Assembly: GCA_900321525.1 (NCBI GenBank)
Contig: ONWL01000013.1
Span: 1 to 20,528, forward strand
Direction of reading: 5' to 3'
Length of the DNA stretch: 20,528 nucleotides
DNA from: an uncultured Eubacteriales bacterium
Lineage (GTDB): Bacteria; Bacillota; Clostridia; Lachnospirales; Lachnospiraceae
This document shows, piece by piece, positions 7,544 through 15,054 of the stretch (positions are counted from its first letter, which is position 1; each line of letters opens with the position of its first letter). The notes under the pieces are model-generated. The model was not told where the DNA came from. It did no database searches and saw only the letters and a list, made by a program, of their open reading frames with translations. The position numbers and the translations under genes were made by a program.

Positions 7544-7571
7544 ATCATACCAGATTTTGTCAGAAAGGCAA
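7544..7571 (-). promoter_or_regulatory. promoter of the HTH gene pair
   Basis: Minus strand: -35 TTGCCT (7566-7571), 16-bp spacer, extended -10 TGGTATGAT with TATGAT at 7544-7549. About 85 nt upstream of the start at 7454. Confidence 0.5.
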
Positions 7572-7688
7572 TTATTCTTTTCTCACCATTTTCAGAAATG
7601 TTTCAATGTATCTACTATATACAGATCGATTAAGAGCGATTCTTCTTTTGTCATTTTTTAATTTTATAGCCACTTAACACATTCCCAG

Positions 7689-8846
7689 TTACTTTCTTCT
7701 GTCTAACCGGGAATCTTCCCAGACAGTTGGATTTGCCAACTCTTCTTTGATCCAGAACAGTCTCTTCTTATTTTCTTTTTGACTGATTTTCCAGATTCCA
7801 TATAAAAATACGCCACATACCAACAAAATGATCAGGAAGAAACACACTGCATCTACCGGTGTTTCAAACAGAATGGACAGAATTTCACCGGCTGTACGGC
7901 ATGTTTCCTCTTTCCCATGCCAGATTCCAATGCCCATTCCAATCAATATTCCTACCAAAACACTGGGTAACACTACACGGATATGAAATGGATTCCTACA
8001 TAATGTTTCACATTTCTCCTGCTCCATCGTCAAATATTCTTCCTGCGTCAGCTTGGAAAGCCCTTTCTTTTCCCGTTTCTTATTTGCGCAAAAATAACGA
8101 TCCTTTTCGTATTGTGGCATTCCTTCTTCCTTTGTAAGAGCGGACATATACTTCCAGAGTCCCATTTGATAAGATTTTTTCTCTTTTCGATACGTTCTTG
8201 TTGCAATAGAATAGACGATCGTCATGCATCCGGTAAGCAGAAACATCAGCCAACAAGGGATATCCGGAAACAAGTTGATCTGCTTCATATACGCATATAG
8301 GACTGCTATGCCAAATCCCACTACCAAACAAATCAGGATGCCTTTGAAAAAAGCAGACCCTATAATTTGTTTTCTTTTCTGAAACAGATGACGTTTGATC
8401 AAAAAATCAACACCAATACCTAACAAAGCAATGCAAAGCAAACCTACCCCATATTGGAATACATTATTCTCCCCATGATAGGTGAACCAATTCACCTTTT
8501 TGCCGTGCAGCATATCTACCAAAAGGAAACACAATTCCACGCAGGACAGTAAAAAAAGCCAGTGTATCACACCCATGGTTTTCTCTAAATAATACATCAC
8601 ATGCTCTTTCGTCCCTGTAGCGGAACAATAGGTCTTACAAAAGCGTTCCACATCAGAACCGATCACCTTTTCCGGTGGTGTTCCCTTTTCCTGTGCCGTC
8701 AAAAGCAGATCCAGCAAAGAATGCAGCAATTCACTTCTGGTTTTCTCATCAATAGAACTGGTATTGACATACGTCTTTACGGTTTCAAAAGTCTCCTGAT
8801 AAACATCTTGAAGTTGATCTTCGTATAACCAATAACTCTCAACCAT
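7689..8846 (-). CDS. membrane protein with HAAS-like N-terminal domain, PadR partner
   Basis: 385 aa. Residues 1-85 form a soluble helical bundle that resembles the HAAS/DUF1700-DUF1048 type domains encoded next to PadR regulators. About six hydrophobic segments follow, in two groups (roughly 90-220 and 285-350). They are split by a charged cytoplasmic stretch (around KKREKKGLSKLTQEEYLTME) that looks like a second small helical module. The ATG overlaps the PadR stop by 8 nt and has GGAGG 8-9 nt upstream, so translation is coupled to padR. By family knowledge such proteins are membrane signalling partners of the PadR-controlled operon. The ligand is unknown. Confidence 0.65.
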   Translation of the reverse strand: MVESYWLYEDQLQDVYQETFETVKTYVNTSSIDEKTRSELLHSLLDLLLTAQEKGTPPEKVIGSDVERFCKTYCSATGTKEHVMYYLEKTMGVIHWLFLLSCVELCFLLVDMLHGKKVNWFTYHGENNVFQYGVGLLCIALLGIGVDFLIKRHLFQKRKQIIGSAFFKGILICLVVGFGIAVLYAYMKQINLFPDIPCWLMFLLTGCMTIVYSIATRTYRKEKKSYQMGLWKYMSALTKEEGMPQYEKDRYFCANKKREKKGLSKLTQEEYLTMEQEKCETLCRNPFHIRVVLPSVLVGILIGMGIGIWHGKEETCRTAGEILSILFETPVDAVCFFLIILLVCGVFLYGIWKISQKENKKRLFWIKEELANPTVWEDSRLDRRK

Positions 8847-9189
8847 TGTCCTGTTCCTCCTTCACCTCATATGTTTGCTTCAATATATATTCAGATGCCT
8901 TTGTGATCTTCGCATAGCTGTCCTGAAACTCCGAAAAATAAATTTCCCCTTCCTTTGTAATGGAAAAGTACTTTCGAATGGGTCCAAATGGTGACTTGGC
9001 TTTTCGGCAGGAAATGCATCCCTTTTTCTCTAATCGGGTGAGAACTGGGTATAATGTTCCCTCCAGCAAATCCTCAAACCCTGCTTTTTCCAATTCCGAA
9101 AGGATCTCGTATCCATATGTCTCCCCCTGCGCGATAATCCCAAGCACACAGCCTTCCAATACTCCTCTTAACAATTGTGAATCATCCAA
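8839..9189 (-). CDS. PadR family transcriptional regulator
   Basis: 116 aa winged helix-turn-helix protein: GVLEGCVLGIIAQGETYGYE for the first helices, LEGTLYPVLTRLEKKG for the recognition helix, then a wing with FGPIRKYFSITKEG. The frame is open to ATG 9228, but a near-perfect ribosome binding site GGAGGTGAT sits inside that extension, 7 nt before a TTG at 9189. That start gives MDDSQLLRGVLEG, the usual PadR beginning, so I take TTG. The regulator most likely represses its own operon, because two 20-bp operator-like repeats overlap its promoter. It is cotranscribed with the membrane gene at 7689-8846. Confidence 0.88.
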   Translation of the reverse strand: MDDSQLLRGVLEGCVLGIIAQGETYGYEILSELEKAGFEDLLEGTLYPVLTRLEKKGCISCRKAKSPFGPIRKYFSITKEGEIYFSEFQDSYAKITKASEYILKQTYEVKEEQDNG

Positions 9190-9228
9190 ATCATCACCTC
9201 CGTCGAATCCTCTCATCTTTGCTTTCAC

Positions 9229-9296
9229 TACTGTGTGTCACCAAGTAGCTTATCCAAACTATAGCACACCTACTATGTGTTGTCAAGTAGGTGTGC
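9229..9296. promoter_or_regulatory. probable PadR operators: two 20-bp direct repeats, one within a perfect inverted repeat
   Basis: Repeat 1 at 9229-9248 and repeat 2 at 9271-9290 share TACT-TGTGT-CAAGTAG and differ at four positions. Their starts are 42 bp apart, four helical turns. Repeat 2 is embedded in a longer palindrome, GCACACCTAC (9264-9273) with GTAGGTGTGC (9287-9296). Repeat 2 covers -35/spacer and repeat 1 lies just downstream of the expected transcription start. This placement fits repression by PadR. That PadR binds here is inference. Confidence 0.6.
9258..9286 (-). promoter_or_regulatory. strong promoter of the padR operon
   Basis: Minus strand: -35 TTGACA (9281-9286), 17-bp spacer, -10 TATAGT (9258-9263). 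The 10-bp inverted repeat at 9264-9296 covers the -35 and the spacer. Confidence 0.75.
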
Positions 9297-9454
9297 ACAT
9301 TTATGACAAAAATCCTCGGATTTGTTACATTCTATTTCCATTTACTCTTTTTGTGGTATACTTGGTTTATGGCAAAATTGCAGGGGAGATACTGATTTTC
9401 AATCAAATTTTCAAACTATTATATGTTATTACATAGAAAAAAAGAGGGATTTTT

Positions 9455-10474
9455 ATGAATGAAAGAACACTAAATTATTGTAATCTGTTAATAGAAAACC
9501 GAGATACCATCGCTTCCATTTACAAATGGGAAAGCGGTCTGACCCATTTATGCTGTTCCGGTATCTTCACCATGAAAGGACTCAAAATAGACGTAGGCAC
9601 GCTGATGCAGGCAAAAGTACTGTTAAAACAGCAAAACAGTGTATTTTCCGAATTTCGCGGCATGTCTTCCCCTGTAGTGGCTTCTATGCTGAGCATGAGC
9701 GAAGACCAAAAGTTACTTTTGACACAATGCCGTACCGTATATGATTTATTAAAAAAGAAATTCCAAAGCTGCCCCTATCTGCCCATCACAGCCATGGTCA
9801 TTACCCAGACAGCCAAACCTGAAGAATATGAACAAGTGGTTTCCAGAGCACACAACCTATATAAGATGATGAAAAAGGAGCATCCATTCCTGACTTCCAG
9901 CGATGATTATACATTTTGCGCCCTGATGGCACTGTCCGAAAAGAGAGATGAAACACTGCTTGCAGATGCAGAAGCATGCTTTGCACAGTTAAAGAGAAAT
10001 GGCATGTCCCGCAATGGAATCCAGTCTCTGAGCCATGTGTTGTCTTTGTATAACGGCTCTGCATTAATCAAATGCCAACAGACTTTAGACCTGTTTCAGA
10101 AACTCAGGGAACTGGGATTGGGATTTGGAACCAACTATGAATTGCCAATTTTGGGAATCCTGGCAATGTCCGGTCAGAATTTAACTGAAATTGCTTCTAA
10201 TATCGAGGAAATCGATAAATGGTTGAAACAACAAAAAGGCTTTGGCATCTTTGGCAGTGTTAACACCAAACAGCGGCTCATGTATGCTGCCCTTCTGGCA
10301 CAGCCGGAAACCCAGGCTTCCTATGTCACAGATTCAGAAAAACAAGAACTCTTTTCTGATGCCGGTGCCACCACTGCCACGCTGGCAACCTTGATCGCCC
10401 AGGAGGCAGCTATGTGTGCTGCCATGATGGCAAGCGCCAGTGCTGCCGCCGCAACCTCATCATCCAGTAATTAA
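9455..10474 (+). CDS. DUF4003 family protein
   Basis: 339 aa, starting at ATG 9455 with AGAGGGA about 5 nt upstream. The all-helical chain matches the DUF4003 family: an early LLIENRDTIASIYKWESGL, repeated ALMALSEKRDETLL-type helical motifs, and PILGILAMSGQ near residue 230. The tail is low complexity (Ala, Met and Ser rich, ending SSSSN). It has no signal peptide or clear membrane helix. Function is unknown. A TATACT box (extended by TGG) near 9356 is a candidate -10. Two hairpins follow the stop. It is divergent from padR. Confidence 0.82.
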   Translation: MNERTLNYCNLLIENRDTIASIYKWESGLTHLCCSGIFTMKGLKIDVGTLMQAKVLLKQQNSVFSEFRGMSSPVVASMLSMSEDQKLLLTQCRTVYDLLKKKFQSCPYLPITAMVITQTAKPEEYEQVVSRAHNLYKMMKKEHPFLTSSDDYTFCALMALSEKRDETLLADAEACFAQLKRNGMSRNGIQSLSHVLSLYNGSALIKCQQTLDLFQKLRELGLGFGTNYELPILGILAMSGQNLTEIASNIEEIDKWLKQQKGFGIFGSVNTKQRLMYAALLAQPETQASYVTDSEKQELFSDAGATTATLATLIAQEAAMCAAMMASASAAAATSSSSN

Positions 10475-10488
10475 TAGAATATTTTCCC

Positions 10489-10570
10489 GACCTGCTGCAT
10501 AAGAGAGTAGGTCAGGAGTGAAACCGGAACGGGAGTAAAGAACAAAATATGACTTCCGTTCCGGTTTCTT
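10489..10570 (+). terminator. hairpin pair after the DUF4003 gene
   Basis: A small stem GACCT/AGGTC lies at about 10490-10513. It is followed by a long stem of AAACCGGAACGGGAGT (10521-10536) with ACTTCCGTTCCGGTTT (10552-10567), 16 pairs including one G-T. The T-run after it is short (TTTCTT), so termination may be incomplete. Confidence 0.6.
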
Positions 10571-10742
10571 CCAAGATGCCGTTAACCTCACTGATCCTCG
10601 TCCGAAGTGTTTTATTCTCACTGACTAGAGTATTAAGTGTCTCCGTAAGACGCGCCTCATCATAAATTTTGTCAAGAAGAAAGCTCCCACATAAAATGGA
10701 GATCGCCCCACCTGTGAACTTCTCCATACTGTAAACAAGCAT
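10512..10742 (-). pseudogene. orphan coiled-coil ORF, probable gene remnant
   Basis: 76 codons open from ATG 10742. The readable part has a hydrophobic start (GGAISILCGSFLLDKIYDEA) and a heptad-like LNTLVSENKTLRTRISEVNG, as in small coiled-coil proteins of mobile elements. It has no ribosome binding site. Its 3' end runs into the DUF4003 terminator stem, and a strong minus-strand terminator lies only 40 nt upstream of the ATG. I take it as a leftover of a mobile element gene. I cannot name the family. The 10475-11045 stretch otherwise holds only hairpins. Confidence 0.25.
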
Positions 10743-10782
10743 CTGAGGCTTTGATAAACGTATACGAATATTTCCTCACAAC

Positions 10783-10812
10783 AAAAAAGTGCGGCAACCG
10801 AAGCTACCGCAC
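10783..10812 (-). terminator. intrinsic terminator with TTCG tetraloop
   Basis: Minus strand: stem of 10 pairs (two wobbles) from GTGCGGTAGC and GTTGCCGCAC (10803-10812 and 10789-10798) closing a TTCG loop, directly followed by TTTTTT (10783-10788). No intact gene precedes it. It probably belonged to a gene lost at the left border of the acquired region. Confidence 0.75.
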
Positions 10813-10956
10813 TGCAAATCGCCAGCCTCAATTCTATTGCGGAGGAATACGGCTATACAAATCAAAATTGTGTTATAGAAGAACGGTATTAAAAGTGTCT
10901 GGAGACAATTAAGCCCCAAAAATTTGACGGGGCATTATGAAGCCGATATATAAAAC

Positions 10957-10998
10957 AAATGCATACGGTACATTTAAAGATTGATACCGTATGCATTT
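10957..10998 (-). terminator. terminator of the agrD-peptide-ABC operon
   Basis: AAATGCATACGGTA (10957-10970) and TACCGTATGCATTT (10985-10998) pair perfectly over 14 bp. On the minus strand the stem is followed by GTTTTATATA. It lies 48 nt after the permease stop. Confidence 0.75.
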
Positions 10999-11045
10999 TA
11001 ATAAGGCATTTATTTGACACCAATTAACAGTTACGCACAAATCCT

Positions 11046-13628
11046 TCAATACAGATTACAGTATTTTACAACATATTTATTAAGCATCGGGCTATATATT
11101 ACTACTATTATTCCCATCACTAAACATAGTGGGCATATAATATATAGAGCAAGCCTTATGCTCCCCAAATAAGTCGTGACTTCCTGTATATTCCCAAATA
11201 TCATATTAACAAGATATATTCCGCCAATCAGAAAAATTACAACAGACAGTATGATTATAAGTAATATTTTCCACAATATTAACTTCATATACTTTGAGGG
11301 AGGCATCCCTATTATGCGCAGTAATGCATAATGCTCACGGCGTTTTGAAAACGCAATATAGGTCTCTGTTGCAGAAATAATCATCATTAAACATATGCTT
11401 AGAGAAATCAGCAGATAACATATCCCCTTCAGCAAGACCATAAACTGCCTGTACTCTTCAAGTTCAGCTGCATTGTTTTCATATATGAAATTTTGAAGTT
11501 CATGCTGATATTTGTGAATGACAGGTTCGAATTCCCTGTAATTAATTCCCTCATTCAAAAATAATTGTATTCTTGAAAAAGTTGGTTTTATTCCTAAATT
11601 CTCGAATGTCTGCTCCGTTCCGATAAATGTATAAGCCGCTGGCATCTGACTTGCATCTTCAAACCACATAACACGCTCATATACTATTGCGCCTATCCTG
11701 ATTGTATGATTTATGGCATCAACATCGTTTTGCACTTGGGCTGCATTTAAGTTACCCATCAACCGAACATCTTTCGGCAATATTTGCAATAACTCCACAT
11801 AATCTCCAACGTTAAATGTATGGTCACTATATTGGTTACTGCTATCAGAATAGTCATCGTACTCAATGAAATTCAGTCCCCACGCCCCATCACCCAGATC
11901 TATTTTTTCGTATACGGGGACAACTAATATTATTTCTTCCGCACTATTTATTTTTTCAACATCCACCGTACCTTCTCTGACATATTGGTCCAAAAGAATT
12001 ATCTCATTTTCAGGGAACCCGCAGAATTGGGAATTCCTGTACACTTCATTATCTGTATTTACATTAATTATTTTCCCAACCTCATTGCTGATAACCTGAT
12101 CAACTGGAAATCCTGATAAATATTCTGTATTAAGATCTTTTTTATCAATACAAAGATAAACATCATTTGCCTCAATATAATTATCAACCCGGGATATTTC
12201 TTCTTCAGCAGCCATGTCTGAAATTATTTCTTCACTTATTATATTGGAATGATCGGGCATATAATATATCGTGTCATCTTCAGGTATCCCAATAATAGAA
12301 ACTGTCTTTCCCATGGAATCCACATAGGAATAATCTTCAACGTTTTGATTTGTAACGAATTGATAATCATAATCAATTGGCATTTTCCCGAATACGTCGC
12401 CTTTTGCTGCTATATACATCCTTAAGTATAGCCCTAGGATCACCGTCGATAGAAGCATGACCGCGACCACAGCAGAGGATATAATGATGCTTTTATGGTC
12501 TCCAATCAACTCCTTAAAAATGATTCCTTTTATCTTTCTGGAAGCCATACTTGATCTGCCGTTTTTCTTCTTTGCTATTTCTTTGTGATTCACAACAATG
12601 TATATAATCGTTGTCAATACACATATTCCCAGACAAATGATCAAGTGATATTCAAGATTTACATTAGCCGGATATATTACAGATACGGAACTCTTGCTAC
12701 TGTATGCCTTGAGAAAAATGCCTGCCATTAATTTCCCGGCATTTTGTCCGACAAACACTGCGGCAACTGGAAGTAGAAGTTGCTTTAAAGCTACAAAGGG
12801 TTTCATCGTAGAGTACGAAACCCCTAAACATTGCAATATTTGGCTATTAACATCATCCCTTCTTCTGGTAAATGACATTGTATACACGATTACTAAAATA
12901 ACAGAGACATATAATGCCATGTACACAAAATCAGGCGCATTATATTTTCCTCCTGAATTGCCTTCTATTGCATTTGTGTTAGCAATCAAATATCTATTGT
13001 TTTCATATAAGTATTCCGGAAATGGATATTGATTCTTGACCAGTGTTACGATGGTTTCCGGTTCTGTTTCATTAAGGTTCCTGATAATGGCATCAGGATA
13101 TTTGATGCTGTCATTTTGAATTGGCTTGTTCCAGGCGACGGAATAATCATTGATTATTCCTGACAGGATATATTCCTGACCTTTGATTATAACCTTTCCG
13201 CCAATATCATGATCATAAAAAGACTCGTAATAGACGGACTCGCAAAGGCAGATTTCTCCATCGTTATCTGGAAATCTTCCTTTAACCAAATGGATGTTAC
13301 CTAACTCGATGGCATTTTCATCCACTGAACCGATAACCAAATTACTATCAGAAGATATAACCCTTATCTCCCCATAATAGTCCACAAAATCCGCAGGATT
13401 TACAGCAGGGTTTTCATCAACTACCAGTTCCTCTACTGAATATCCGTATATGATATTATCAAACCTTCCATATATGCTTCTTGCTTCCCCGTTACATAAA
13501 TCAACAAAAGCACTTGATATTATTGCAACAAAAAACGGGAGAGAAAAAATTATTGATAAGCAAATCACAGCTATTAACGAGCGCCTTGTAAAAAGGAATA
13601 TCTTTGATAGTAAGCCTAATTTTTTCAT
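11046..13628 (-). CDS. ABC transporter permease, FtsX type
   Basis: 860 aa with the layout of large FtsX-domain permeases. A first helix lies near residues 18-38 (RSLIAVICLSIIFSLPFF), then an outside domain, then three helices around 230-345. A second amphipathic entry helix (SIIISSAVVAVMLLSTVILG) is near 380-400, then an outside domain of over 300 residues, then three terminal helices near 735-850 with TYIAFSKRREHYALLRIIG, the FtsX coupling loop. It overlaps the ATPase gene by ATGA (13625-13628). Together they could export or confer resistance to the secreted protein encoded two genes upstream. The link is by operon position. Base composition is more AT-rich than the flanking housekeeping genes. 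Confidence 0.85.
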   Translation of the reverse strand: MKKLGLLSKIFLFTRRSLIAVICLSIIFSLPFFVAIISSAFVDLCNGEARSIYGRFDNIIYGYSVEELVVDENPAVNPADFVDYYGEIRVISSDSNLVIGSVDENAIELGNIHLVKGRFPDNDGEICLCESVYYESFYDHDIGGKVIIKGQEYILSGIINDYSVAWNKPIQNDSIKYPDAIIRNLNETEPETIVTLVKNQYPFPEYLYENNRYLIANTNAIEGNSGGKYNAPDFVYMALYVSVILVIVYTMSFTRRRDDVNSQILQCLGVSYSTMKPFVALKQLLLPVAAVFVGQNAGKLMAGIFLKAYSSKSSVSVIYPANVNLEYHLIICLGICVLTTIIYIVVNHKEIAKKKNGRSSMASRKIKGIIFKELIGDHKSIIISSAVVAVMLLSTVILGLYLRMYIAAKGDVFGKMPIDYDYQFVTNQNVEDYSYVDSMGKTVSIIGIPEDDTIYYMPDHSNIISEEIISDMAAEEEISRVDNYIEANDVYLCIDKKDLNTEYLSGFPVDQVISNEVGKIINVNTDNEVYRNSQFCGFPENEIILLDQYVREGTVDVEKINSAEEIILVVPVYEKIDLGDGAWGLNFIEYDDYSDSSNQYSDHTFNVGDYVELLQILPKDVRLMGNLNAAQVQNDVDAINHTIRIGAIVYERVMWFEDASQMPAAYTFIGTEQTFENLGIKPTFSRIQLFLNEGINYREFEPVIHKYQHELQNFIYENNAAELEEYRQFMVLLKGICYLLISLSICLMMIISATETYIAFSKRREHYALLRIIGMPPSKYMKLILWKILLIIILSVVIFLIGGIYLVNMIFGNIQEVTTYLGSIRLALYIICPLCLVMGIIVVIYSPMLNKYVVKYCNLY

Positions 13629-14305
13629 TTCCGTAAATCCTCTATTATTTTTCCATCTTCCAAGGTAATTATTCTATTGCATTGACTCGCCACTTCCAGA
13701 TCGTGGGTTACGACAATATATGTCTGGCGGTATTGCTGGTTAGATAATTTCATATAATTGATTATTTCTTCTGAACGTTTTTTATCAAGGTTACCGGTTG
13801 GTTCATCCGCAAGAATAATCGCAGGCTTTCCGATCAGTGCCCTGGCTATTGCAACACGCTGCTGCTGTCCACCTGAAAGTTGACTGGGGCGGACACCCAA
13901 GAGATCCTGGATTCCCAACATGTCAATGATTTTATCTTCATATTCCTGATTTATTTCCCATTTATTGATAGTCTGAACAACTCGAATATTATCTTTTACC
14001 GTCAACTCCTCAATAAGTTGATATTTTTGGAAAACATAGCCTATATTCTTCCCGCGGAATCTCGTAAATTTGCTTTCCTTGATTGACGAGATATCTACCC
14101 CGTTTATTATTATCTGCCCTGATGTAGGAGCATCTATTCCACCTATCATATTAAGAAATGTCGTTTTTCCTGATCCGCTACTTCCAAGTACAGCTACAAA
14201 TTCTCCTTCTTCAATAGAGAGGCTTATATTATTGTTTGCAAATACTTTGTTTTTTCCCTGATAGTAAATTTTGGTCAAGTCAATCGTTTGAATAATATTA
14301 TTCAT
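13625..14305 (-). CDS. ABC transporter ATP-binding protein
   Basis: 226 aa, complete nucleotide-binding domain of the LolD/MacB/BceA group: Walker A GSSGSGKTT (41-49), Q-loop in YVFQKYQL (about 90-97), signature LSGGQQQR (143-150), Walker B IILADEP (163-169), D-loop GNLD, switch His201 in VVTHD. The frame is open 10 codons further upstream, but GGAGGAAG lies 6 nt before ATG 14305, which gives the normal start. It partners the FtsX-type permease, whose start overlaps its stop by 4 nt. A terminator-like stem just ahead of its ribosome binding site probably lowers its level relative to the secreted protein gene upstream. Confidence 0.95.
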   Translation of the reverse strand: MNNIIQTIDLTKIYYQGKNKVFANNNISLSIEEGEFVAVLGSSGSGKTTFLNMIGGIDAPTSGQIIINGVDISSIKESKFTRFRGKNIGYVFQKYQLIEELTVKDNIRVVQTINKWEINQEYEDKIIDMLGIQDLLGVRPSQLSGGQQQRVAIARALIGKPAIILADEPTGNLDKKRSEEIINYMKLSNQQYRQTYIVVTHDLEVASQCNRIITLEDGKIIEDLRK

Positions 14306-14313
14306 TTTCTTCC

Positions 14314-14367
14314 TCCAAAAAACTACGAAAGGCATCCGCTATATGAAAGCAATGCCTTTCGCAGTTT
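14314..14367 (-). terminator. partial terminator/attenuator between secreted-protein gene and ABC genes
   Basis: Minus strand: AAACTGCGAAAGGCAT pairs with ATGCCTTTCGTAGTTT (14352-14367 and 14320-14335; one mismatch in 16), followed by a T-run that ends directly at the ABC ATPase ribosome binding site. In an operon where a secreted peptide precedes its transporter, such a stem usually makes the peptide mRNA more abundant. Confidence 0.65.
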
Positions 14368-14386
14368 ATTGATGTTATAAAATCAA

Positions 14387-14731
14387 TCAGAAACTAAATG
14401 CGAACCAGGCCGTGGACTGATGTACCTGAGAGCCATTATCATAATAATAGCCATAAGACGAGCCGCTTTTCCCTTTTAATTTTGAAGAAAGACTCGTGAC
14501 AGAATAACCAGTTGAAGTTTCATAAGAACCATAATACACTGTATTACTGGTAGATAGCTGCCAGGTAATCATTGCGCCTATATTATCGGCTCCTGTCTGT
14601 GTGGTTTTTGCATAGCACTTCTTTGCAGAAGTATCATTTCCATGATAAAACGTCAATGAATTCGCTGATACCGGAACAGTTGCTGCAAACAATGTGCCAA
14701 CCGTTATCAATGTTGCTAAAAATTTCTTCAT
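14387..14731 (-). CDS. secreted small protein, candidate bacteriocin or peptide toxin
   Basis: 114 aa with a textbook Sec signal peptide: MKK, a hydrophobic core (FLATLITVGTLFAATVP) and a VSA cleavage site after residue 23. The mature part is about 91 aa, rich in Ser, Tyr, Thr and Gly, with a single Cys (residue about 39), and ends in QSTAWFAFSF. The start is ATG 14731 with GGAGG 8 nt upstream; a GTG three codons earlier is too close to that site. The arrangement (secreted protein, then ABC ATPase and large FtsX-type permease) recalls lactococcin 972-type bacteriocin loci, but I see no convincing lactococcin 972 motif. It lies 20 nt behind agrD, so it should be controlled by the quorum-sensing circuit. 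Function is inference from context. Confidence 0.8.
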   Translation of the reverse strand: MKKFLATLITVGTLFAATVPVSANSLTFYHGNDTSAKKCYAKTTQTGADNIGAMITWQLSTSNTVYYGSYETSTGYSVTSLSSKLKGKSGSSYGYYYDNGSQVHQSTAWFAFSF

Positions 14732-14751
14732 GTTCGTCACCTCCTGCTGAC

Positions 14752-14901
14752 TTAGAACTTCCTGAGTTTCTTTACGGACTCACTCATCTTTGGCTGATAC
14801 ACTACTAACGGACAAGTCACATTAGCATAGTGTCCGGCCACCTCTTTGGCCACTTTCTTTCCTTGTGCTTTTAGATTCTGCACAAAGCCCTTTTTGTTCA
14901 C
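14752..14901 (-). CDS. agrD: AgrD-type cyclic lactone autoinducer precursor
   Basis: 49 aa, with GTG start at 14901 and GGGAGG 8 nt upstream. It has the three-part AgrD plan: a basic amphipathic N-leader (residues 1-25, FVQNLKAQGKKVAKEVAGHY), the autoinducer core around NVTCPLVV, and an acidic/basic tail YQPKMSESVKKLRKF. The tail closely matches clostridial and Listeria AgrD tails (Y[EQ]PK). By analogy the thiolactone ring would be Cys30-Pro-Leu-Val-Val34, with AgrB cutting before Tyr35. Ring size and the N-terminal cut are inference. It sits between the AgrC-like kinase and the secreted-protein gene, 20 nt ahead of the latter. It is short enough to be missed by ORF callers. Confidence 0.92.
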   Translation of the reverse strand: MNKKGFVQNLKAQGKKVAKEVAGHYANVTCPLVVYQPKMSESVKKLRKF

Positions 14902-14933
14902 TGGATTTACCTCCCTTCGAATGGAATAATTGA

Positions 14934-15003
14934 ATTATAATCCATAGAAAAGCTTCAAATGCAGTGGTAGGTGAAATTAGTAATTAACGCGGCGAAATCA
15001 GTA
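14934..15003 (-). promoter_or_regulatory. LytTR-regulated promoter of agrD operon (direct repeats 21 bp apart)
   Basis: Minus strand: TACTGATTTCGCC (14991-15003) and TACTAATTTCACC (14970-14982), 11 of 13 identical, starts 21 bp (two turns) apart. A -10 TATAAT lies at 14934-14939, 30 nt downstream of the second repeat. The -35 position is poor (GCATTT). Paired repeats at this spacing in front of a weak -35 are how AgrA/ComE-type LytTR activators work, so this is the likely AgrA binding site. It sits in the 153-nt gap between the kinase gene and agrD. Confidence 0.72.
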
Positions 15004-15054
15004 GGCTGGTTGTAAATTTATATATTTTTGATCTATGAAAAGGCGATGACGGGT

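Noticed and set aside
10758..10892. Plus-strand frame reading SAATEATALQIASLNSIAEE
   Set aside because: It looks protein-like but has no start codon or ribosome binding site and contains the TTCG terminator stem. At most a C-terminal scrap, not annotated as a gene.
14387..14731. Calling the secreted protein a lactococcin 972 family member
   Set aside because: Only the gene order is suggestive; the expected conserved residues of that family are not evident.
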